Shown here piece by piece: positions 15,504 to 30,644 of a stretch of 32,124 bases of DNA. Within the stretch, counting starts at the first letter, position 1. Each line of letters begins with the position of its first letter. A program made the translations under genes and the position numbers. The notes under the pieces were generated by a model. It ran no database searches, was not told the origin of the DNA, and saw nothing but the letters and a program-made list of their open reading frames with translations. This DNA is from Paulinella micropora (Eukaryota > Cercozoa > Imbricatea > Euglyphida), in assembly GCA_009731375.1 (NCBI GenBank), contig BJOX01000232.1:211558-243681 (forward strand), in the 5' to 3' direction.

Positions 15504-15548
15504 GTAGGTAGGTAGGTAGGTAGGTAGGTAGGTAGGTAGGTAGGTAGG

Positions 15549-15602
<54 letters not shown>
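14611..15602. repeat. Exon 11 upstream field: TATACATA, TAGG and GATA units with three 5'-half copies
   Basis: The repeated unit is TATTTCATTTATCATGGACA-TAACCTG...ATGTAGG followed by (TAGG)n and (GATA)n. From 15220 to 15602 TAGG and GATA blocks alternate without exon pieces. Confidence 0.85.
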
Positions 15603-16050
15603 TGTTTAATCTATGGGCGTGGCTTAGCTTGAAAAGCCATGGCCTCCTATACTACCCCCGGACAAGAACTTTCAGCACCGGCCAAGCTGCACACCAACCA
15701 CTGTCTCGCTGTGGTTGGTGTCTGTGCCCAGTTCAAGCCGAAAGGTAGCCGAGCCCTTTTGAACTATACGGGACAACACTAGAACACTCCCCAGGAGCGT
15801 GTGCCCTAAGGAGATGATGCCACAAACAAGCCGAGGTTTCAGGAGTTCACGCTCGTTGTGAGTTACCTTCTACAACCCCGACTTCATCAACCCTTTGCAT
15901 CACGCCCCGACTTCATCAGCCATGGTCAGGAGTTGGTTGCCTGTTTAGCCCTTGCGCTGCGCGCGATTGGGGGACACAAAATCGTGATTATAGGGGGTTT
16001 GGTTTTAGGCCGGACCACTGCGCAGCTGGCCCTCTGAATCCCCCCCCCCG
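15603..16050. other. Unique 450-bp intronic island, possible transposon fragment
   Basis: Non-repetitive and GC-rich. It contains a perfect hairpin CACCAACCAC...GTGGTTGGTG (about 15690-15721) and a B-box-like AGTTCAAGCC (about 15730), with TGGCTTAGC near 15618 as a poor A-box candidate; the spacing is too long for a normal tRNA-type promoter. There is a direct repeat CCCCGACTTCATCA (about 15878, 15907). No open frame of note. A C9 run lies at about 16041-16049. Confidence 0.45.
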
Positions 16051-16515
<465 letters not shown>

Positions 16516-16517
<2 letters not shown>

Positions 16518-16564
16518 CCGTCATTGGTTCATTGTCTGTACTGTCGAGTCGAGGAAGGTTGACA

Positions 16565-16652
<88 letters not shown>

Positions 16653-16684
16653 TGTCTATACTGTCGAGTCGAGGAAGGTTGACA

Positions 16685-16722
<38 letters not shown>

Positions 16723-16803
16723 GTCTATCTATCTATCTATCTACCGACCTATCCACCTACCTATCTACCTTTGATTTCTACCTATCTATCTATCTATCTA
16801 TCT
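16516..16803. repeat. (TATC)n with two near-full exon 10 copies
   Basis: GGTTCATTGTCTGTACTGTC then GAGTCGAGGAAGGTTGACAC at 16525-16564, and a 5'-trimmed version at 16652-16684, each followed by TATC. Confidence 0.8.
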
Positions 16804-17221
16804 GGTGTGGGTGTGCTGGGCCCGTGGTGGGTGCCTTATGTGTGCCTAGCCATACTATAAGTCATATGCCGAAATAGCGACGGGAAGCACAATCCTGTTC
16901 CCTCAGGGTGCCCTTTCTCGCTTGTTGAGCCCGGAATAAAACCCACAGTGCTCTGTCGGTTTATACTAGACTGTCGAACAGTCTCGAAACTCCATCTGCT
17001 TACTGGGCCCTCTGTAATGGAGGTGGGAGCTCGTTCTGCAAGGGGCGCTTTATGGAACGAGCCCTGGCCCCGCCTGGTACCAGGAAGCTTTGGTATTGCC
17101 TGTATCAGTCCCTTCCGTGCAAACATCACGGCTTAGCTGGGCATCGGGTTAATACTTTACCCACAGACTTCCTGGTTGACGAAATCAGAAGCTCCTTTTT
17201 TCTGACATTAGTCGATATTTC
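16804..17221 (+). mobile_element. Dispersed repeat copy 1, non-LTR-retrotransposon-like 3' end with ATCT tail
   Basis: A 418-bp unique block, more than about 95 percent identical by eye to copies at 18005-18294 and 22049-22510. All three share the same 3' terminus (GACATTAGTCGATATTTC followed by ATCT repeats) but differ at the 5' end. That pattern fits 5'-truncated LINE or SINE insertion. No reverse-transcriptase motif is present, and no clear Pol III A/B boxes were found. Short open frames conserved among copies (MERALAPPGTR..., MLCRFILDCR...) are probably by-products of identity. Confidence 0.65.
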
Positions 17222-17543
<322 letters not shown>

Positions 17544-17589
17544 CGGCGCTGGTTCATGGTCTGTACTATCGAGTTGAGGAAGGTTGGCG
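17544..17589 (-). CDS. Exon 10 (46 nt): [15 protein letters not shown]
   Basis: The donor is GCGCCG|GTAATC. The acceptor AAAAAG lacks a good pyrimidine tract. The frame compatible with exon 9 reads [15 protein letters not shown] and ends in phase 0, as exon 11 needs. Related near-full copies at 16516-16565, 16650-16685 and 17247-17291 keep the same frame open ([15 protein letters not shown] in the first) but have altered splice sites. Confidence 0.4.
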
Positions 17590-18004
<415 letters not shown>

Positions 18005-18005
<1 letters not shown>

Positions 18006-18294
18006 GAAATATCGACTAATGTCAGAAAAAAGGAGCTTCTGATTCCGTCAACCAGGAAGTCTGTGGGTAAAGTATTAACCCGATGCCCAGCTAAGCCGTG
18101 ATGTTTGCACGGAAGGGACTGATACAGGCAATACCAAAGCTCCCTAGTACCAGGCGGGGCCAGGGCTCGTTCCATAAAGCGCCCCTTGCAGAACGAGCTC
18201 CCACCTCCATTACAGAGGGCCCAGTAAGCAGATGGAGTTTCGAGACTGTTCGACAGTCTAGTATAAACCGACAGAGCACTGTGGGTTTTATTCC
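18005..18294 (-). mobile_element. Dispersed repeat copy 2, 5'-truncated, opposite orientation
   Basis: The same 3' terminus as copy 1 and the same ATCT tail. It is truncated at the GGAATAAAACCCACAG region. With copy 1 it forms an inverted pair about 780 bp apart. Confidence 0.65.
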
Positions 18295-18956
<662 letters not shown>

Positions 18957-19007
18957 CTGACGGGGGCGCTAGGGGCATTTAACTTATCATCCGGACCATC
19001 GAGCATC
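18957..19007 (-). CDS. Exon 9 (51 nt): [16 protein letters not shown]
   Basis: The acceptor is TGTGTATAG and the donor CCGTCAG|GTCTATC, continuing as (TATC)n. Only one frame is open, reading [16 protein letters not shown] and ending with AG. The leading G completes the codon left by exon 8, and the trailing AG is completed by the first C of exon 10 (Ser). Four 3'-half copies (TGCCCCTAGCGCCCCCGTCAG type) at 18391-18860 lie on the gene-downstream side and none on the other. Its 3' end resembles that of exon 11. Confidence 0.5.
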
Positions 19008-19020
19008 CTATACACACGTA

Positions 19021-19326
19021 AGCTTATATATATACCTACTTACCTACCTATTTAACTACCTATCCTACCCACATACCCACCTATCTACCTACCTACCTAT
19101 CTATTTACCTACCCTACTACCTACCTATCCCCTATCTACATAGATAGAAACATATATACATGCATACATGTAGCCATACATACATGGATACATACATACA
19201 TGTAAACGCACACAGTATATACACACAGATATATGTATATACTCACATACATGTATACACAAACATACATGGAAAACACACTCACACACACACTCATTCA
19301 CATACACAACTCTCTCTCTCTCGCTC

Positions 19327-19388
<62 letters not shown>

Positions 19389-19674
19389 TCTCACACACAC
19401 ACTCACTCACACACTCACTCACACACGTACTTGCGCCTCGTGACACATCACTGCAATGAAGAGGCAGCTATAGAAAGAACTACCTACCTACCCACCCACA
19501 TACCCACCTACCTATCTACCTATCTACCTATCTACCTACCTACCTACCTACCTACCTACCTACCTACCTGTCTCCTATCTTCATAGCTAGAAACATATAT
19601 ACATACATACATGTACACACACCTACATACACACACACACACAGACCTAGGCCTGCAAATCTCTCGCTTGTTAA

Positions 19675-19713
<39 letters not shown>

Positions 19714-19760
19714 GATCTATCTATCTATCTATCTATCTATCTACCTACCTACCTACCTAC

Positions 19761-19806
<46 letters not shown>

Positions 19807-20397
19807 CTCGCTTGTGCGTTGTGACGAATCGCTGTAATCATTCACCTGCTTACCTACCTATCTACCCACATACCCACCGACCTACCTACCTACCTACCTA
19901 CCTACCTACATAGACGTACCATGCAAATCTCTCGCTTGCGCAGCGTGACAAAGCGCTGTAATCATATACCTGCTTACCTACCTACCTAACTACTTACCTA
20001 CCCACCTACCTACCTACCTACCTACCTACCTACCTAACTATCTACCTACCTACCTACATAGACGTACCCTGCAAATCTCTCGCTTATGCGGCGTGACAAA
20101 CCGCTGTAATCATATACCTGCTTACCTACCTATCTAACTACTTACCTACCCACCTACCTACCTACCTACCTACCTACCTAGCTACATAGATAGAAACATA
20201 TATACATACATACAGACGTACCCTGCAAATCTCTCGCTTATGCGGCGTGACAAAGCGCTGTAATCATATACCTGCTTGCCTACCTATCTAACTACCTACC
20301 TACCCACCTACCTACCTATACCTACCTACCTACCTACCTACCTACCTACCTACCTAGCTACATAGATAGAAACATGTATACATACATACAGACGTAC
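19021..20397. repeat. TACC, CA and CT repeats with exon 8 3'-half copies
   Basis: TACC/CATA at 19026-19260, CA and CT tracts at 19265-19425, then ~150-bp units: (TACC)n, CATAGACGTACCCTGCAAAT, CTCTCGCTTGTGCGGCGTGA, CAAAGCGCTGTAATCATATA. Copies lie at about 19800, 19920, 20070 and 20222. Similar GT-adjacent borders recur in each. Confidence 0.85.
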
Positions 20398-20450
20398 CCT
20401 GCGAATCTCTCGCTTGTGCGGCGTGACAAAGCGCTGTAATGTCGAGACAG
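20398..20450 (-). CDS. Exon 8 (53 nt): LSRHYSALSRRTSERFA
   Basis: The acceptor TTCTATTTCTCTAG is pyrimidine-rich. The donor is GCAGG|GTACGT. All three frames are open, but only LSRHYSALSRRTSERFA leaves two bases, as exon 9 requires. It sits exactly between an array of 5'-half copies (20556-21195; acceptor kept, reading [10 protein letters not shown]) and an array of 3'-half copies (19800-20265). A diverged near-complete copy (CTGCCTCTTCATTGCAG start) lies at about 19430-19475. Confidence 0.5.
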
Positions 20451-20713
20451 CTAGAGAAATAGAAATAGATAGATAGATAGATTGATATATATATATATAT
20501 GTATATATATATATCGATATATATATATATATATATCGATATATATATATATATATACCGTGACAAATCGCTGTAATGTCGAGACAGCTAGAGAAATAGA
20601 AATAGATAGATAGATAGATTGATATAGATATATATTATATATATATATATATACCGTGACAAATCGCTGTAGTAATGCCGAGACAGGTAGAGAAATAGAA
20701 ATAGATAGATAGG

Positions 20714-20767
<54 letters not shown>

Positions 20768-21115
20768 TAGATATATTATATTATATATATATATATTATA
20801 TATATACATACATATATATATATATATATACCGTGACAAATCGCTGTAATATCGGGACAGCTAGAAAAATAGAAATAGATAGATAGATAGATATAGATAT
20901 ACGATAAATATACATATATATATATATATATATATACCGTGACAAATCGCTGTAATGTCGAGACAGCTAGAGAAATAGAAATAGATAGATAGATTGATAT
21001 AGATATACGATATATATATATATAGATATATACCGTGACAAATCGCTGTAATAATACCGTGACAAATCGCTGTAATAATGCCGAGACAGATAGATAGTTA
21101 GATTGATTGATATAG

Positions 21116-21165
<50 letters not shown>

Positions 21166-21200
21166 TGACAAATCGCTGCAATGACGCGACAGCTAGAGAC
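20451..21200. repeat. ~110-bp units with exon 8 5'-half copies and (TA)n
   Basis: Units ACCGTGACAAATCGCTGTAA-TGTCGAGACAGCTAGAGAAA-TAGAAATAGATAG-(TA)n at about 20557, 20652, 20831, 20936, 21032 (doubled) and 21163. On the minus strand each keeps TTTCTCTAG|CTGTCTCG and ends TCACG|GTATATA. Confidence 0.9.
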
Positions 21201-21598
<398 letters not shown>

Positions 21599-21652
21599 CT
21601 CCTGGTTTATGTCTGCGTTGCTGTGCGTTCTTACAACTCTAGGCTCCTCTTC
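21599..21652 (-). CDS. Exon 7 (54 nt): [18 protein letters not shown]
   Basis: The acceptor is CTATAATAG and the donor CAGGAG|GTTCGC, running into TATC repeats. Eighteen codons, phase 0-0, continue the acidic run from exon 6. A 5'-half copy with its own acceptor (CTTACATAG) lies at about 23031-23068 on the gene-upstream side. In another frame the same bases end LEL-stop, so the coding frame rests on agreement with exons 6 and 8. Confidence 0.45.
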
Positions 21653-22048
<396 letters not shown>

Positions 22049-22509
22049 GAAATATCGACTAATGTCAGAAAAAAGGAGCTTCTGATTTCGTCAACCAGGA
22101 AGTCTGTGGGTAAAGTATTAACCCGATGCCCAGCTAAGCCGTGATGTTTGCACGGAAGGGACTGATACAGGCAATACCAAAGCTCCCTAGTACCAGGCGG
22201 GGCCAGGGCTCGTTCCATAAAGCGCCCCTTGCAGAACGAGCTCCCATCTCCATTACATAGGGCCCAGTAAGCAGATGGAGTTTCGAGACTATTCGACAGT
22301 CTAGTATAAACCGACAGAGCACTGTGGGTTTTATTCCGGGCTCAACAAGCGAGAAAGGGCACCCTGAGGGAACAGGATTGTGCTTCCCGTCGCTATTTCG
22401 GCATGTGACTTATGGGCGTATGGCTAAGCACACATAAGGCACCTCACCACGGGCCCAGCACACCCACACCATCCCCTAATTCTCTGTCTGTCGACAGATG
22501 GCACCCATT

Positions 22510-22510
<1 letters not shown>
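22049..22510 (-). mobile_element. Dispersed repeat copy 3, longest
   Basis: Same 3' terminus as copies 1 and 2 with an ATCT tail. It extends about 40 bp further at the 5' end (AAATGGGTGCCATCTGTCGA region, minus strand) than copy 1. Small substitutions relative to the others show it is not an assembly duplicate. Confidence 0.65.
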
Positions 22511-22587
<77 letters not shown>

Positions 22588-22710
22588 TGTTTGGTCTATC
22601 AGCTCTGCATATCCGAAGACGTAGGCATCCATTTCACCCCGCCGCCAATCGGCGGCTGGGTAGCGGGCTGGGAGATAGCACTAAGCTTAGAATTTATGCA
22701 GTCTGAAGGT

Positions 22711-22791
<81 letters not shown>

Positions 22792-22828
22792 GGATGGATG
22801 GATGGATGGATGGATGGATGGATGGATG

Positions 22829-22909
<81 letters not shown>

Positions 22910-22941
22910 GATAGATAGATAGATAGATGGATAGATAGATC

Positions 22942-23030
<89 letters not shown>

Positions 23031-23068
23031 TTGCTGTGCGTTCTTACAACTCGAGGCTCCTCTTCCTA
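22511..23068. repeat. (GATA)n arrays with island copy B and an exon 7 5'-half copy
   Basis: GATA at 22511-22586, island copy B at 22587-22710, GATA/GGAT to 23029, then TTGCTGTGCGTTCTTACAAC-TCGAGGCTCCTCTTCCTATG, which is the exon 7 5' half with its acceptor. Confidence 0.8.
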
Positions 23069-23093
23069 TGTAAGTAAGTAAGTAAGTAAGTAG

Positions 23094-23135
<42 letters not shown>

Positions 23136-23200
23136 GAGTAAATGAGTAAGTAAGTAAGTAAGTAAAACGGCAAGTAGTAAGTAAGTAAGTAAGTAAGTAG

Positions 23201-23235
<35 letters not shown>

Positions 23236-23284
23236 GGTAAGTAAGTAGGTAAGTAAGTAGGTAAGTATGTAGGTAAGTAAGTAG

Positions 23285-23321
<37 letters not shown>

Positions 23322-23331
23322 TTAGTACGTT

Positions 23332-23375
<44 letters not shown>

Positions 23376-23493
23376 GGTAAGTAGGTAAGTAAGTAAGTAA
23401 GTAAGTTAGTAAGTAAGTAAGTGATAAGTGAGTAAGTAAGTATCCGTGTTATGTGTGTATGCATTTGTACCTCGTCTTACTCTTCGGATAGGC

Positions 23494-23538
<45 letters not shown>

Positions 23539-23631
23539 CTAAGTAAGTAAGTCAGTAAGTAATAAGTGAGTAAGTAAGTATGCACGTTATGTGTGTATGC
23601 ATTTGTACCTCGTCTTCTTCTTCGGATAGGC

Positions 23632-23673
<42 letters not shown>

Positions 23674-23753
23674 GTAAGTGATAAGTGAGTATGCGCGTTA
23701 TGTGTGTATGCATTTGTACCTCGTCTTCCTCTTCGATAGGCGTAAGTAAGTGG

Positions 23754-23793
<40 letters not shown>

Positions 23794-23862
23794 TAAGTGA
23801 GTAAGTAAGTATGCACGTTATGTGTGTATGCATTTGTACCTCGTCTTCCTCTTCGGATAGGC

Positions 23863-23924
<62 letters not shown>

Positions 23925-23990
23925 GATAGTAAGTAAGTATGCACGTGATGTGTGTATGAATTTGCACCTCGTCTTCCTCTTCGGATAGGC

Positions 23991-24024
<34 letters not shown>

Positions 24025-24101
24025 GTAAGCGATAAGTAAATAAGTAAGTACGTGCGTTATGTGTGTATGCATTTGTACCTCGTCTTCTTCTTCGGATAGG
24101 C

Positions 24102-24143
<42 letters not shown>

Positions 24144-24197
24144 GTAAGTGATAAGTGAGTAAGTAAGTATGCGCGTTATGTGTGTATGCAGTTCTAC
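23069..24197. repeat. (AAGT)n higher-order array with six exon 6 3'-half copies
   Basis: Units TATGCACGTTATGTGTGTAT-GCATTTGTACCTCGTCTTCC-TCTTCGGATAGGCG-(TAAG)n begin at about 23440, 23579, 23690, 23810, 23938 and 24049, with the intact exon unit at 24168. Confidence 0.9.
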
Positions 24198-24236
24198 CTC
24201 GTCTTCTTCTTCCGACAGACGTGTCCCCCCGAGATC
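24198..24236 (-). CDS. Exon 6 (39 nt): acidic DLGGTRLSEEEDE
   Basis: The acceptor CTTACTTACTTAG is formed by the CTTA array. The donor is GACGAG|GTAGAA. Thirteen codons, phase 0 at both ends, reading DLGGTRLSEEEDE. It is the only full copy in a 2.3 kb field. Six 3'-half copies (CTATCCGAAGAGGAAGACGAG type) lie only at lower coordinates, and five 5'-half copies (GATCTGGGGCGGACGCGCCTG type) lie only at higher coordinates. Together with exon 7 it gives a strongly acidic run. Confidence 0.5.
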
Positions 24237-26696
<2,460 letters not shown>

Positions 26697-26745
26697 TTGA
26701 CCTTTCTCACATCTTTTGCTTCCTCCTGCAACCTCTTGTTAAGCA
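26697..26745 (-). pseudogene. Diverged 3'-half copy of exon 5
   Basis: The minus strand reads NKRLQEEAKDVRK, then AAG|GTCAAT. By eye it is about 75 percent identical to exon 5, with conservative changes (NNRLLEEVKDMPK). It could instead be a live alternative exon, but no acceptor of its own was found. Confidence 0.5.
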
Positions 26746-27017
<272 letters not shown>

Positions 27018-27280
27018 GGACACCGTGATAGCCCAGTGGTCAAGTTCTACCATCTGAGCCCTGTCGCCAGTTCGATTCCCGTCGGTGCCACCAGTATTTT
27101 CATTGAACATACCGATCCGTCTGGACCAGTATTTTCATTGAACATACCGGCCCGTCTGGAAGTGTTGGAACTGCCCTTGGGGTGTCATTAGAGCTTATCG
27201 TCAATTCTTCGTACTCCCCTCACGGGTGAGACGATGGAGGCGCATGTGCAGAAATGCATCAGCCATTGACAGAGAAGCAC
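27018..27280 (+). mobile_element. tRNA-derived SINE with TTA tail
   Basis: The head resembles a tRNA: A box TAGCCCAGTGG (27029-27039) and B box AGTTCGATTCC (27069-27079), 30 bp apart, with a decayed acceptor stem (GACACCG / CGGTGCC). The body contains a 35-bp tandem duplication (27090-27124, 27125-27159; ACCAGTATTTTCATTGAACA...) with two differences. It ends GAGAAGCAC followed by (TAT)n, a typical SINE tail. Too decayed for a working tRNA. Confidence 0.75.
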
Positions 27281-27349
<69 letters not shown>

Positions 27350-27406
27350 CACTTATTACAATTATTATTATTACTATTGTTATTATTATTATCATTATTA
27401 TTATTA

Positions 27407-27450
<44 letters not shown>

Positions 27451-27452
27451 TT
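27281..27452. repeat. (ATT)n tail region
   Basis: ATT with ATC/ATTG variants between the first SINE tail and the second SINE head. Confidence 0.95.
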
Positions 27453-27514
27453 GGACACCGTGATAGCCCAGTGGTCAAGTTCTACCATCTGGGCCCTGTC
27501 GCCAGTTCGATTCC
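27453..27514 (+). mobile_element. Second SINE copy, interrupted by gap
   Basis: The first 62 bp are identical to the first SINE apart from one A to G change (GAGCCC/GGGCCC). The body is lost in a 10-N gap (27515-27524), after which CACTATCATTATC resembles the SINE tail. Confidence 0.7.
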
Positions 27515-27572
27515 NNNNNNNNNNCACTATCATTATCATTATTATAAATTTTTTTGTAACTTATTGATCGAC

Positions 27573-27684
27573 CTTCGGCATGTCTTTAACTTCTTCCAAC
27601 AACCTGTTGTTACGCCTGGAAAGGTCCCCAAGCATGCCCTCTAGATCGTTTAGAGATTGATCCCAGGCCACGGGGCTATGGGAG
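27573..27684 (-). CDS. Exon 5 (112 nt): coiled-coil-like segment
   Basis: The T-rich acceptor TTGTTGTGTGTCATAG is followed nine bases later by a second in-phase AG, a possible NAG-type alternative. The exon encodes 37 codons including SLNDLEGMLGDLSRRNNR and LLEEVKDMPK. Leucine spacing and E/K/R content suggest a short coiled coil. The donor is CCGAAG|GTCGAT in phase 0; without splicing the frame stops three codons later (TAA). A diverged 3'-half copy at 26697-26745 reads NKRLQEEAKDVRK and ends at the same AAG|GTC. Three 5'-half copies lie at about 27800-27850, 27903-27950 and 28070-28117. Confidence 0.55.
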
Positions 27685-27723
27685 CTATGACACACAACAA
27701 CCACACATATGTTGATGTTGATG

Positions 27724-27757
27724 TTTAGGTTTAGGTTTAGGTTTAGGTTTAGGTTTA
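27724..27757. repeat. (TTTAGG)n, five units
   Basis: Short interstitial run of TTTAGG in the intron upstream of exon 5. Too short and too internal to be a telomere. Confidence 0.85.
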
Positions 27758-28624
27758 TGTTCATACATACATACATACATACACATACACCCCCTCAAGA
27801 TCTATTAGAGACTGGTCCCAGGCTACGGGGCTATGGGAGCTATGACACACAACAACAACACATACATACATACATACATACATACATACACATACACCCC
27901 TCAAGATCTATTAGAGATTGTTCCCAAGCCACGGGGCTATGGGAGCTATGACACACAACAACAACACATACATACATACATACATACATACATACCTACA
28001 TACATACATACATACATACATACATACATACATACATAAATACATACATACATACATACACCCCCTCCAGATCTAAACAGAGATCGGTCCCAGGCCACGG
28101 GGCTATGGGAGCTATGACACACAACAACAACACATACATACATACATACATACATGTACATAAATACGTACATGTACATACATACATACATGTACATACA
28201 TACATACCTACATACATACCTACATACATACATACCTACATACATACATACCCACATACATACATGTAGATACATACGTACATGTACATACATACATACA
28301 TACCTACATACCTACATACCTACATACATACATACCTACATACATACATACCTACATACATACATACCTACATACATACATACCTACATACATACATACC
28401 TACATACATACATACATACATACATGCATGCATACACACATACATACATACCTGTTGGATAGAGCTGACATGGCTACGGTTGATACATAAATACATACAT
28501 ACATACATACATACATACATACATACATACATACCTGTTTGATAGAGCTGACATGGCTACATACATACATACACACATACATACATACATACATACATAC
28601 ATTCATACACACATACATACATAC
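27758..28624. repeat. (CATA)n/(CCTA)n with exon 5 5'-half and exon 4 3'-half copies
   Basis: CCCAGGCCACGGGGCTATGG-GAGCTATGACACACAACAAC units at about 27810, 27914 and 28089, each followed by CATA. From 28440 the islands switch to exon 4 type (CCTGTTGGATAGAGCTGACA). Confidence 0.85.
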
Positions 28625-28676
28625 CTGTTGGACAGAGCTGACATGGCTACGGTTGCTGCTGTAACTTCGCCACCGC
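28625..28676 (-). CDS. Exon 4 (52 nt): GGEVTAATVAMSALSN
   Basis: The acceptor TTTATGGCAG follows a (TACC)n tract, and the donor is CCAACAG|GTATGT, where the intron continues as (GTAT)n. Both match splice consensus well. Entered with two bases completing a codon, it reads GGEVTAATVAMSALSN and leaves AG, which joins the first C of exon 5 to give Ser. One other frame is also open, so the phase rests on the neighbours. 5'-half copies, each with an acceptor, lie at about 28760-28806, 28867-28911, 28978-29012, 29080-29128 and 29197-29229. 3'-half copies lie at 28451-28483 and 28532-28560. Confidence 0.5.
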
Positions 28677-28686
28677 CTGCCATAAA

Positions 28687-29324
28687 TAGGTAGGTAGGTA
28701 GATAGGTAGGCAGGTAGGTAGGTAGGTAGGTAGGTAGGTAGGTAGGTAGGTAGGTAGGTAGAGCTGACATGGCTACGGTTGCTGCTGTCACTTCGTGACC
28801 ACCTGCCATAAATAGGTAGGTAGGTAGATAGGTAGGTAGATAGGTAGGTAGATAGGTAGATAGGTAGAGCTGACATGGCTACGGTTGCTGCTGTCACTTC
28901 GTGACTACCTGCCATAAATAGGTAGGTAGGTAGATAGGTAGGTAGATAGGTAGGTAGGTAGGTAGGTAGGTAGATAGGCTACGATTGCTGCTGTCACTTC
29001 GCCACCGCCTGCCATAAATAGGTAGGTAGGTAGGTAGGTAGGTAGGTAGGTAGGTAGGTAGGTAGGTAGGTAGGTAGGTAGAGCTGACATGGCTACGGCT
29101 GCTGCTGCCACTTCGTGACCACCTGCCATTAATAGGTAGGTACGTCAATAGGTAGGTAGGTAGACAGGTAGGTAGATAGGTAGGTAGAGTAGATAGGTTG
29201 CTGCTGTCACTTCGTGACCACCTGCCATAAATAGGTAGGTAGGTAGATAGGTAGGTAGGTAGATAGGTAGGTAGATAGGAAGGTAGGTAGGTAGATAGGT
29301 AGGTAGGTAGAAAGGTAGATAGGT

Positions 29325-29330
<6 letters not shown>
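28687..29330. repeat. (TAGG)n with five exon 4 5'-half copies
   Basis: Units (TAGG)n-GAGCTGACATGGCTACGGTT-GCTGCTGTCACTTCGTGACC-ACCTGCCATAAA. On the minus strand the TACC run and TTTATGGCAG give each copy a complete 3' splice site. Confidence 0.85.

Positions 29331-29404
<74 letters not shown>
29331..29404. repeat. (AG)n tract
   Basis: AG dinucleotides with one GATA, just past the assumed end of exon 3. Confidence 0.95.
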
Positions 29405-29411
29405 TCACGAC

Positions 29412-30644
29412 TTCTCCTCGTCCTCATCGTCAGCGTCCTATTCTTAGTCGTTGCTGTTGTTGCTGTTGTTGCTGTTGTTGCTGTGGTGGTGGTGGTAGTG
29501 GTGGTGGTGGTGGTGGTTGCTGCTGTCGTCGTCGTCGTCGTCGTCGTTGCTGTCGTTGGTTCAACTACTTCTCGAAGACTCCGATCGCTACCGTGAGCCC
29601 TAAAGGCCGGAGTGGGCACCATGTCGCCGAAAATATCCCTTGCCGAGGCAGCCCACCTCGGATAAACGTAGTCAGACAACTTAGGCTGGCCATACAGCTC
29701 GTGGTCATGCTGCAAGTACTCGTGGCGCAAGGCGCTCTCAGGTGGTGAAGGGTGTGCATACACATCACCCGGCTCCTGGGCTTGTGGCTGGTGGTGCACA
29801 TCCACATCCCTAGCACGCTGCGGAGTTTGAGGTGGAGACCATTGTGACAATTGCGCGGACGCCACGGAGTTGTGCGAGGGGGATTGGACCTGCCCCGGCA
29901 CGTAGCTGTAGCTGCTGTTATAGCTTAGGTTAGGATTGACTCGGACTGGCCCGTGCGATCCGCCATGGGCTTGGCCGGCCTGGTACTCGTCCGTTTGCGC
30001 GTATGGTCCATAGAGATTGATGTGGGGCTTGTGCGGTGTGGTGTGTTGTTGTTCCAGGCTGGAAGAACGCTGGGCAGAAGATACAGAAGGCATATAGTGC
30101 GAGTAGTTGCTGGCCTGCTCCACGGAGTAGTAGACGGAAGGGACAGAAGAACTTAGGGAGTTGTAACCGTTGTAGCTGCTGCCTTGCTCATGTCCGTTAG
30201 CTTGATGATCTTCCCTTGTAGTGTAGGCGCCAGGCCCCGCTGGCCCGTGCATCTGGCTGCTGGCCGCCATTTCCCGCGAAACCGACGCTTCGCTATACAT
30301 CATCGTGCTCTCCCCATACAACACCGACGTTTCCTGTGACTGGTGGATGTGGGGAAAGTCCGGCACGAAACGGTCGTCCGGGTAACGGCTGCTGAAGTTG
30401 GGCTGGTAACGGACTCTGATGGCCGGCCCTTCCTCAGGCGGACCGGCCGGTTCGACCACGGTAAGGTCTTCACAATTTTTGACGCGCAGCTGGCGCTCGA
30501 CCCAGGCCCAGTGTTTCTGCACAATGGCTAGCTTGGCCCGTACGCGGTGGCGGCGGCGGAGCGAACGGTTTAGGAGAAAGAGGGCAAGCAGGACAGGCAG
30601 GATGATGAGAATGGCACAGCCCGCCTCGAACTCGATGGGGGAAC
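29412..30644 (-). CDS. Exon 3: transmembrane helix and long Tyr/Ser/Pro-rich cytoplasmic tail
   Basis: This is the clearest coding sequence in the window: about 410 codons of non-repetitive, GC-rich frame. The acceptor is TTTCTACCAG|GTTCC, whose pyrimidine tract is the adjoining TACC repeat. The frame begins SPIEFEAG, then the helix CAILIILPVLLALFLL, then a basic stop-transfer stretch RSLRRRHRVRAK, so the remainder should be cytoplasmic. The tail (KHWAWVERQL, then FSSRYPDDRFVPDF) is rich in Tyr, Ser, Gln, His and Pro, with short elements such as NLYGPYAQ, WSPPQTPQRA and HELYGQPKLSDYVY that could bind SH2 or SH3 domains (inference). It ends in a Thr/Ala tract from ACC/ACG triplets (about 29452-29555). 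The frame stays open through AG and TACC repeats to a TGA at 28894-28896, so the 3' edge is uncertain. The GT at 29411-29410 is a weak donor, but it gives the phase exon 4 needs. Confidence 0.8.

Noticed and set aside
27018-27092. Functional tRNA gene
   Set aside because: A and B boxes are present, but the acceptor, D and T stems are mismatched and the sequence continues into a repeated body with a tail, so a SINE head fits better.
27724-27757. Telomere or chromosome end
   Set aside because: Only five units, unique sequence on both sides, and the motif is not a standard telomere repeat.
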